Assembly (NCBI GenBank): GCA_002362735.1
Contig: DEUU01000137.1
Coordinates: 1 to 5,922 of the forward strand
DNA: 5,922 nt
DNA from: Dehalococcoidia bacterium UBA3254
GTDB lineage: Bacteria > Chloroflexota > Dehalococcoidia > Dehalococcoidales > UBA3254
Direction: 5' to 3'
Both the position numbers and the translations under genes were made by a program. The notes under the pieces are model-generated. The model had not been told where the DNA came from. It worked only from the letters and a program-made list of their open reading frames with translations, and did not search any database. This document shows positions 1 through 5,136 of the stretch, piece by piece. Within the stretch, counting starts at the first letter, position 1. Each line of letters starts with the position of its first letter.

Positions 1-800
1 ACCGCTCCTATCGCAAACGGCGGAGGCACAGCCGGAGCATTACGATAGCTGGCTGACCATTTCCAGGCTTCTATCAGTGCCAGTGGGTCCGCTACCGGTA
101 TCCCTCCGCTTCCTAAAACACTGATCGCCTTTAAATTCTTCGATCCCCAGACGGCTCCAAACCCCCCCTGTCCTACCGCAGAGGCTCCATCATGAATTAA
201 ACACCCCAGTTCTCCCGCTTTGACTTCTCCCAGGGGTCCGGTGCATAATACCGCCGGCTTCTGCGTAGTTCTGCCTGAGGTAGAGGTATTCCCGATCTGA
301 TACCAGGGATTCTTCTGTACCTGACCGATCACCCTTTCCCAGATGATCTGCTGGGTAATCCAGGTATCTTTACCCCATAAGTCACCGGCATCTTCAAAAC
401 TTACTTTATCATTGACAATATTAATCCATATCGGTTTATCCGCTTTCCCCTGGATAACCATCCCGTCCCAGCCGGCCGCCTTGAACTGTCCTGACAGCCT
501 GCCTCCTACATTACCCCGGGTGAACCAGTGAACAGGATATGACTGTGGTCCCAATCCATTCATTTCCATCCGGCTGGCCCCGGGTACCAGAGTCCCGGAA
601 AGAGGAGAAGACATCAGGGTGATGACATTACGCGGATCATAGGCATCAAAGGGAAGCTGGGAAGCACATAATTCCCAGAAGATGGCGGTCCCGATGCCAA
701 TGCCTCCACCATATTCTTCATATTTAGAGGTTTTGATGATGCTGTATGTTTGGTTGGTAAGGTCTAAGTTTAAGATCTTCCCCATGTAGCCGCCACTCAT
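1..800 (-). CDS. aor: Tungsten-type aldehyde:ferredoxin oxidoreductase, N-terminal part (partial, runs off left edge)
   Basis: Translating the minus strand from the ATG at 800-798 gives 266 codons without a stop up to the window edge. The protein belongs to the AOR family, cytoplasmic tungsten-bispyranopterin enzymes that interconvert aldehydes and carboxylates using ferredoxin. It opens with the family N-terminus (GGYMGKILNLDLT, residues 3-15), then YGGGIGIG (30-37), SPLSGTLVPGASR (65-77), NVGG (97-100), FKAAGWDGMVIQGKA (106-120), and the pterin-binding-region signature GQGGFGAVWGSKNLKAI (210-226). Two things are odd against the usual pattern: Gln211 stands where the family normally has Arg (GRGG), and about 19 extra residues lie around 160-185. 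The [4Fe-4S] cysteines lie downstream, outside the window. An in-frame TAG upstream fixes the start region, and AAGGAAGG at 811-818 lies 10 nt before the ATG. The ferredoxin upstream is its likely electron partner. Substrate is unknown; a benzoyl-CoA-reductase BamB-like role is less likely but open. Confidence 0.95.
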   Translation of the reverse strand, partial: MSGGYMGKILNLDLTNQTYSIIKTSKYEEYGGGIGIGTAIFWELCASQLPFDAYDPRNVITLMSSPLSGTLVPGASRMEMNGLGPQSYPVHWFTRGNVGGRLSGQFKAAGWDGMVIQGKADKPIWINIVNDKVSFEDAGDLWGKDTWITQQIIWERVIGQVQKNPWYQIGNTSTSGRTTQKPAVLCTGPLGEVKAGELGCLIHDGASAVGQGGFGAVWGSKNLKAISVLGSGGIPVADPLALIEAWKWSASYRNAPAVPPPFAIGA

Positions 801-804
801 CTTC

Positions 805-882
805 TCAAAACCTTCCTTCTAAGTCTAACGTTGTATTATTCGAATTAACCTTATCTGCCAAATACTCTGCTAACGCATCAGC
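805..882 (-). other. Protein-like open frame continuing the ferredoxin frame past its stop
   Basis: Directly behind the ferredoxin TAA (885-883) the same frame stays open for 25 codons and reads ADALAEYLADKV, then a polar stretch, ending in LDLEGRF and TGA (807-805). That TGA lies 4 nt before the AOR ATG, the tight spacing expected between co-translated genes, and the AOR ribosome site lies inside these codons. The Ala/Leu/Glu-rich start looks like an amphipathic helix. I see no ribosome site and no good start codon that would make it a separate gene. The best reading is a former C-terminal tail of the ferredoxin cut off by a nonsense mutation, or a sequence error at the TAA. This is inference. 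Confidence 0.45.
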
Positions 883-1395
883 TTATTCTTTCTTGAGACT
901 TCTGGATTTGTAAGTCAAGGCTTTATGCGGGCATACAGATACACAAGCCTGTTTAAAACCTGGCCCGCCTGGCTCCCCCAGAAACGGTGCATTGGCACAC
1001 AAGTCACATTTCCCGGCCACCTGTTTTTCAACATTCCAGATCATCCCGGCTTCATTAAACGGACAGGCTTTAAGGCAAGCCTGGCAGCCGGTACATTTGG
1101 ATTCATCGATGACACGTACGTTCCCGTGTTCGGTATCAACGAAAGCAGCGCCAGCAGGACAGGCTTTGATACAGGCCGGGGAAGGACACTGACGACATTG
1201 TTTAATCTGGATGCAGTCCGGCCACGGCTTATAAGTATCCTGAATAATCTGTATCCTGGCCAGTTGAATATCGCATTTACCTTCGTGCACGAGAGAACAG
1301 ATTAGCATACAAATCTGGCAGCCCGCACATTTGCCCGGATCAACTTCAATATAACCCGGGGAGGGTGGAAATTTTTGATTTGAATCTTTTCCCAT
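883..1395 (-). CDS. Four-cluster [4Fe-4S] ferredoxin, electron partner of AOR (HycB/DMSO-reductase beta type)
   Basis: This 170-residue cytoplasmic protein, without signal peptide or membrane segment, carries four cysteine groups that match the polyferredoxin subunits of the HycB / DMSO-reductase-beta type. Group I is C23, C26, C29, C33; group II is C67, C70, C75, C79; group III is C101, C104, C107, C111; group IV is C130, C133, C151, C155. These 16 cysteines should bind four [4Fe-4S] clusters; C41 and C61 are additional. Its place immediately before the AOR gene implies that it carries electrons between AOR and the soluble ferredoxin pool or another redox enzyme, as BamC-like subunits do for BamB. 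The ATG at 1395 follows a modest AGGA ribosome site and lies about 64 nt behind a predicted promoter start. The open frame resumes after the TAA (see 805-882), so the protein may be a shortened form of a family member of about 196 residues. Confidence 0.95.
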   Translation of the reverse strand: MGKDSNQKFPPSPGYIEVDPGKCAGCQICMLICSLVHEGKCDIQLARIQIIQDTYKPWPDCIQIKQCRQCPSPACIKACPAGAAFVDTEHGNVRVIDESKCTGCQACLKACPFNEAGMIWNVEKQVAGKCDLCANAPFLGEPGGPGFKQACVSVCPHKALTYKSRSLKKE

Positions 1396-1452
1396 TTATT
1401 CCTAATCCTTAAGGCAACCCATAAAACGGGGGGATCGATTTCATACAAAGTA

Positions 1453-1465
1453 ATTGGCGCCCAAT
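1453..1465. promoter_or_regulatory. Possible operator: palindrome ATTGG-GCG-CCAAT at the transcription start
   Basis: Five-base arms ATTGG and CCAAT are separated by three bases. The element begins immediately downstream of the predicted -10 box and covers the expected transcription start (about 1459) of the ferredoxin-AOR transcript. That position would suit a repressor site. The arms are short, and no regulator gene is in the window, so this is a suggestion only. Confidence 0.3.
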
Positions 1466-1495
1466 ATAATAACATGTGTGACTAAAACTTGTCAA
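1466..1495 (-). promoter_or_regulatory. Predicted sigma-A promoter for the ferredoxin-AOR transcript
   Basis: On the minus strand a perfect -35 box TTGACA (1495-1490) is followed after 18 nt by TATTAT (1471-1466), which matches TATAAT in five of six bases. It points towards the ferredoxin start at 1395 and gives a leader of about 64 nt. It lies in the 114-nt gap after the MFS stop, so the ferredoxin and AOR genes can be transcribed independently of the genes upstream. No transcript data are available. Confidence 0.65.
1476..1495. promoter_or_regulatory. Copy 1 of a 20-bp motif shared with the region before the MFS gene
   Basis: Read on the plus strand this site fits GTGTGACwAAA-N4-GTyAA. It contains the inverted repeat TGAC-N8-GTCA (1479-1494). 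It covers the spacer and the -35 box of the ferredoxin promoter, so a protein bound here could block RNA polymerase. It matches the second copy at 2937-2956 in 14 of 20 positions. TGTGA half-sites occur in CRP/FNR-family sites, but the second half does not fit that consensus, so the regulator class is open. Confidence 0.3.
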
Positions 1496-1509
1496 TTCCA
1501 GTCTTCGGG

Positions 1510-2766
1510 TTAATCTGGCGTACAAATAGACTTCAATGATATAGTCAAAATCAGACCGAGAAGACTTACAATCGCACAGACCATAAAAGCCCAATGATAG
1601 CTGCGGCTGATATCAAAAATATATCCGCCTACCAGAGGGCCCAGGCTTCCCCCGATACTGACTCCGACTGCCGTCACTGCCCCATATATGGCGCCATGAC
1701 ATCTCAACCCAAAAAATTCAGCTATCACGAGAGATTGCACTCCTGAAAAGCCTCCATAACCTATAGCGTATATGACTGCAAAAAGGTAGAGCATCCATAG
1801 TTCCTCAGAGAATCTTAACAACATGAAAGACATTAATAATGAAGTAAAAACCAAAATCATGGCGTTACGACCACCGACCTTATCTCCCAGGCTGCCAATA
1901 CCGACCTTACTGCCGATGCTGACAAAGCCTATAATGGACAAAATGACGGCAGCGGCGGCAGCCGAAATTTTAATATCAGTAGCATAGGATACTACGTGGA
2001 CCATCACCATCTGCATGTTGAAACCAAAAAAAAGATACATCAAGCTGATAATCCAGAACTGCCGGGTATGGATAGCTTCCCGAAAAGAAAACCCATTGTC
2101 CTGAACATTCAGACTGCTGTTCTTCAGAGTATCCGTATCCTGAACCGAAGGAATATTATGATCGGGGGCTCGCCTGATAAACTGAGCTAAAGCGATAATT
2201 AAGACTATAGCAATGGATCCAAAAATGAGATAAGAGACTCTCCAGCTCGCGCGTGAAATTATCAGGTCGGCGAGCGGAGGAGTAATTGCCATCCCAACAC
2301 CTACCCCTGAAACAACAATGCCGCTGGCCAAACCTCTCCTCTTGTTAAACCATCTGGTTACGGTGGACACTAACGGAACTGCCATTCCGCTCATACCAGT
2401 ACTGATAAATATTCCAAAAAACAGATAGACCTGCCAGATAGCATTAAGCTGAGACATGAGCAGGTATCCGAGACCTATCAGAAAGCCTCCAGCCGTCAGG
2501 ACCAACCTTGGCCCAAATCTATCACATAGCCTCCCTGCCAGAATACCCAAGAACCCCATCAGAATCATATTTAGTGAATAGGCGCCAGCAGTGGCTGCAC
2601 GGGACCAGCCGAATTCATTCAACATCGGCTTAAAAAATACTCCAAAGCTGTACTGCGTTCCCCCCGTTATCAACAGAATAAAAAAAGAGGCTATGATAAC
2701 GACATAGCCATAAGAAAGTCTGGACTTTTGACCTTCAGGTGGATACAGAACTTTTTGATCAATCAT
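1510..2766 (-). CDS. MFS carrier of the monocarboxylate / oxalate-formate antiporter type
   Basis: The 418-residue protein has the length and pattern of a twelve-helix major facilitator in the inner membrane. The first helix is at about 19-36 and a polar central loop at about 198-236 separates the two halves. The loop between helices 2 and 3 holds GRLCDRFGPR (78-87), the MFS signature, and the second half has its counterpart GSLGDKVGGR (291-300). RWFNKRRGLASGI (138-150) is typical of monocarboxylate and oxalate-formate carriers, so a small organic acid is the likely cargo; the exact substrate cannot be read. I chose the ATG at 2766 because AGAAGG (2774-2779) lies 7 nt before it and the first helix then starts at a usual distance. 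A longer frame from a TTG at 2862 adds 32 unlikely residues. Lying between hyuB and aor genes, it probably imports the pathway substrate or exports a product. Confidence 0.93.
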   Translation of the reverse strand: MIDQKVLYPPEGQKSRLSYGYVVIIASFFILLITGGTQYSFGVFFKPMLNEFGWSRAATAGAYSLNMILMGFLGILAGRLCDRFGPRLVLTAGGFLIGLGYLLMSQLNAIWQVYLFFGIFISTGMSGMAVPLVSTVTRWFNKRRGLASGIVVSGVGVGMAITPPLADLIISRASWRVSYLIFGSIAIVLIIALAQFIRRAPDHNIPSVQDTDTLKNSSLNVQDNGFSFREAIHTRQFWIISLMYLFFGFNMQMVMVHVVSYATDIKISAAAAAVILSIIGFVSIGSKVGIGSLGDKVGGRNAMILVFTSLLMSFMLLRFSEELWMLYLFAVIYAIGYGGFSGVQSLVIAEFFGLRCHGAIYGAVTAVGVSIGGSLGPLVGGYIFDISRSYHWAFMVCAIVSLLGLILTISLKSICTPD

Positions 2767-2870
2767 AAAATAGCCTTCTTCAGTCTCCCTAAATAATGCC
2801 GGTAAATTAAGAATATTGGCGTTTATTTTATAGAAATACAGGGAATGAATCCAGAGGCTCAAATATTAGC

Positions 2871-2903
2871 GCAGGAATATCCATTGATGAAATAACTTCC
2901 TGC
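2871..2903. repeat. Inverted repeat GCAGGAA / TTCCTGC upstream of the MFS gene
   Basis: Perfect 7-bp arms at 2871-2877 and 2897-2903 are separated by 19 nt. There is no T-run behind it, so it is not a terminator. The 26-bp distance between arm centres is about two and a half helical turns, compatible with a dimeric regulator or a loose RNA hairpin in the MFS leader. Chance cannot be ruled out. Confidence 0.35.
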
Positions 2904-2936
2904 ATGGCTAACCAGACACATTCATTTTTGGATTAC

Positions 2937-2956
2937 GTGTGACAAAATGCCGTTAA
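2937..2956. promoter_or_regulatory. Copy 2 of the shared 20-bp motif, upstream of the MFS gene
   Basis: The site reads GTGTGACAAAA, then four bases, then GTTAA on the plus strand, in the same orientation to the downstream gene as the copy at 1476-1495. It lies about 170 nt before the MFS start. No -10 box stands at the right distance here, so the likeness to copy 1 is not simply two similar promoters. Confidence 0.3.
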
Positions 2957-2994
2957 AAATGTGTAGCACTTAATAAAAAGTTGGATCTAACCGA

Positions 2995-3351
2995 TTATTT
3001 TTTCTTAGTCCCTTTCCGGGTACTAATTTCTTTATAGTAAGCCGGCTCAAAGGGATAATGACTTTCAGGAACTAAGAGATTGCTCATGCGGCCAGCCGCT
3101 TCAGCTTTTTTTACACCCTTCATCAATAATTTATCGAATTCTTTAATGTCTTCGGTTTCAATTTCATACAGGGCAACATATTTGGGACGCTTATTGGTCC
3201 CTGGACTGAGGTTTAAATACCGGGTAACTTTAACCGCTCCAGTAGCTTCCAACATATCCGGGACATGAATATTCTCATACCAATCATTCAGTTCTTTTTC
3301 CTTTGCAGGATCAGCACAATCCGCTTGAACCATAAATAAATATTTTGACAT
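2995..3351 (-). CDS. Small EthD-like / dimeric alpha-beta barrel protein
   Basis: The 118-residue soluble protein begins with the strand MSKYLFMVQAD and then shows NDWYENIHVPDML (22-34), the signature of a large group of small ferredoxin-fold proteins related to EthD, in which a Trp-Tyr pair is followed by His-x-Pro-Asp. A second strand YVALYEIE and a helix rich in Lys and Glu follow, and the C-terminus is lysine-rich. Such proteins usually form dimers with a barrel-like pocket; some act in degradation pathways, mostly without a proven reaction. It follows hyuB after a 57-nt gap, in the position of a third pathway gene, so it may be an accessory subunit, an isomerase-like enzyme or a small-molecule binder. 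The ATG at 3351 is the start: AAGGAG (3358-3363) lies 6 nt before it. A TTG at 3357 directly abuts this ribosome site and cannot be used. Confidence 0.85.
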   Translation of the reverse strand: MSKYLFMVQADCADPAKEKELNDWYENIHVPDMLEATGAVKVTRYLNLSPGTNKRPKYVALYEIETEDIKEFDKLLMKGVKKAEAAGRMSNLLVPESHYPFEPAYYKEISTRKGTKKK

Positions 3352-3357
3352 ACTCAA

Positions 3358-3363
3358 CTCCTT
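3358..3363 (-). promoter_or_regulatory. Ribosome binding site that decides the start of the small barrel gene
   Basis: The AAGGAG site stands 6 nt before the ATG at 3351 and 0 nt before the in-frame TTG at 3357. This excludes the TTG and shortens the protein from 120 to 118 residues. Confidence 0.8.
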
Positions 3364-3408
3364 TTTCCCTTATTAAAATGAAGCCAGGACCGGAGATTTA
3401 TTTTATCC

Positions 3409-5136
3409 TCATAAAGCTTTCCGTTTAGCCCTTAATTCTGAGGTACCTTTAATATCAATTTTAAAATTAGACGGGTTAATCACGACACCGTAATCCGAGG
3501 CTGCACTCTCAATTGTAACATATCCATTGATGACATCTTCGTGTACCAATTCAGGTTCTCTCTCCAACGGATCCCCGTAACCGCAACCACCGCCAGCAAT
3601 ACCTCTAATTCGATCCTTTTCGGTAAGCCCAAGGTTAGGGGTCTTTAAGATTCTCTTCTCGGCTTTGTCACTGAACTGGATAAATAGATTATTACGAATG
3701 CCTTCCTTTCCTCCTTGTACGGCAAATCGAGGGGTTTCCGCTTTTTCAATCATGCAAAAAAAGTTTAGCGGCTGAAGAGGTCGGTAAAGAATTTGACTGG
3801 CAACCCCACCTCTATGTTTACCCGGTCCACCGCTATCCGGGACAAACTCAGCTTTCTCAATAAAGATGGGATATAATAACTCCATCATCTCAACCGGTGT
3901 GTTTTTAGGAGACCCGCCGCCGATGTGGAAAAGATAATTATCTCCGTCACCATGAAGGTCAGCCCCCTGCCCGATTACTACCGGTATTATCATACCCCAC
4001 GATTCACCGGTTTCAGGGTTCCTTCCGGAAAATCCCTGGATACACGGATCAGCTCCTGAGCAAGCCGGGATATTTTCCGGCAAAACGCCCTGGAGTGCTT
4101 TATTAATAAGTTCCAATATATGATGAGCTGTCCACGACCACAGGAAAGTGGTAGTTGCAGAGCAGGCATTAAAGACACTATGCTCTGGAATGATTACCTT
4201 GATCGGTCTGAAACAGCCTTCATTAGCTGGAAGCTTGGGAGTAGTCAGGGCTTTTATAGCGGCCCGAATGGCGCCAGTAGAGCTAACCAGAAGACCGTTC
4301 AGAGAGCCCTGGTGTTCAGGAGATGAACCGGTGAGGTCTATCGTGATATCCCCTCCTTTTACGGTTACTGTGACTTTTGTGCGAATAGGTTCGTTATCCA
4401 CCCCGTTATTATCCAGGGCATCTTCAGCTGTCCAGGTACCGTCGTGAATTTCCTGGATAGCTAACCGGGTCATACGCTCGCTATAATCATACATTTCCCC
4501 AATACAGGATTTGACGGTTTCCAGGCCATACTTATCCAATAATTCAGCGAGTTCTTTTTCCGCAAAACGACATCCGGCAATTTGCGCCTGTATATCTCCC
4601 CATACCAGATCAGGTGCTCTTGAATTCCACTTGATTATCTCCCAAATTTCTTTATTCAAATTCCCGGCTTTATAAAGTCTGGCTGGAGGTATGCGTAAAC
4701 CCTCTTCATGGACACTTCTAGTATCTATTGGATAAAATGACTTGGCTCCCAAATCAGCCCAGTGGGTTTTTGAAGCGGCATAGCCGAAGATTCTATTCTT
4801 ATAGAAAATCGGTGTAAACAACAGGGCATCGGCGGGATGAGATCCTGAAATATTCGGAGCAGTTGAGACGATTACATCTCCTGGTTCAAGTCCTTCGCTG
4901 CCGATCAGATCCATGCAATTCTTAACTCCAGGCCCCAGAGTACCCAGGAAAAGAACCATGCCTTGAGACTGAGCAATAATTCCGGCCTCGGCATCCAGAA
5001 TGGCAAAACAGCTGTCCCTGATCTCATACATCATCGGGGTTACAGCACATCTGAAGGCAACTTCTTGCATACCATTGGCAATTGACATTAATTTATTGCG
5101 AACCACGGCAAAAGTAATCGGATCAATCTTCGCCAT
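3409..5136 (-). CDS. hyuB: HyuB-type subunit (hydantoinase B / oxoprolinase / ketone carboxylase superfamily)
   Basis: The 575-residue protein is a complete HyuB-family subunit. With HyuA it forms ATP-dependent enzymes that open cyclic amides (hydantoins, oxoproline, lactams) or carboxylate ketones. Family landmarks in order: DPITFAVVRNKL (5-16), GSHPAD (98-103), THWAD (124-128), EEGLRIPPARLY (144-155), GDIQAQIAG (180-188), DYSERMTR (217-224), DLTGSSPEHQG (267-277), NEGCFRPI (305-312), NTPVEMMELLYP (412-423), DSGGPGKHRGG (434-444) and GGGCGYGDPLERE (515-527). H100, D103 and H125 keep the His-x-x-Asp plus His pattern, 25 residues apart, which I recall as the metal ligands of the acetone carboxylase alpha subunit. 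By contrast, the usual NDPY motif reads TAPN (92-95), losing its Asp, and the usual HHAD reads HWAD. The start codon directly follows the hyuA TAA, with GAGAGG (5144-5149) 7 nt before it, so the two subunits are translationally coupled. The substrate is undetermined. Confidence 0.97.
   Translation of the reverse strand: MAKIDPITFAVVRNKLMSIANGMQEVAFRCAVTPMMYEIRDSCFAILDAEAGIIAQSQGMVLFLGTLGPGVKNCMDLIGSEGLEPGDVIVSTAPNISGSHPADALLFTPIFYKNRIFGYAASKTHWADLGAKSFYPIDTRSVHEEGLRIPPARLYKAGNLNKEIWEIIKWNSRAPDLVWGDIQAQIAGCRFAEKELAELLDKYGLETVKSCIGEMYDYSERMTRLAIQEIHDGTWTAEDALDNNGVDNEPIRTKVTVTVKGGDITIDLTGSSPEHQGSLNGLLVSSTGAIRAAIKALTTPKLPANEGCFRPIKVIIPEHSVFNACSATTTFLWSWTAHHILELINKALQGVLPENIPACSGADPCIQGFSGRNPETGESWGMIIPVVIGQGADLHGDGDNYLFHIGGGSPKNTPVEMMELLYPIFIEKAEFVPDSGGPGKHRGGVASQILYRPLQPLNFFCMIEKAETPRFAVQGGKEGIRNNLFIQFSDKAEKRILKTPNLGLTEKDRIRGIAGGGCGYGDPLEREPELVHEDVINGYVTIESAASDYGVVINPSNFKIDIKGTSELRAKRKAL

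Larger units (their letters stand above)
2767..2994. other. Intergenic region between the barrel gene and the MFS gene
   Basis: This 228-nt, AT-rich stretch has no gene I can support. It holds a copy of the shared 20-bp motif (2937-2956), a 7-bp inverted repeat (2871-2903) and the MFS ribosome site (2774-2779). On the minus strand a TATAAA sequence occurs near 2830, but no fitting -35 box stands 16-19 nt before it. No convincing hairpin with a T-run follows the barrel gene stop; the only candidate, before TTTTT near 2983, has a stem of about 3 bp. Read-through from the hyu operon into the MFS gene is therefore possible. Confidence 0.5.

Noticed and set aside
343..531. A plus-strand 62-codon frame inside the AOR region
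   Set aside because: The minus strand here encodes conserved AOR sequence without interruption; the plus frame resembles nothing I know.
925..1305. Plus-strand open frames across the ferredoxin gene
   Set aside because: They are the complement of a clearly conserved cysteine-rich gene and show no family motif.
1409..1444. An 11-codon leader peptide (MKSIPPFYGLP) in the ferredoxin 5' region
   Set aside because: No ribosome site stands before its ATG, there is no run of one regulatory amino acid, and no attenuator hairpin follows.
2767..2862. A longer N-terminus for the MFS carrier from TTG at 2862
   Set aside because: It adds 32 residues not expected before the first helix, has no ribosome site, and the ATG at 2766 has one at good spacing.
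2976..2994. A terminator after the barrel gene (GTT-AGATCC-AAC then TTTTT)
   Set aside because: The stem is only about 3 bp; too weak for an intrinsic terminator.
2767..2994. A sigma-54 promoter before the MFS gene
   Set aside because: The closest GG and GC pair is 8 bp apart instead of the required 10, and the rest of the consensus is missing.
3352..3357. TTG start for the small barrel protein
   Set aside because: It touches the AAGGAG site directly; the ATG two codons later has the right spacing.
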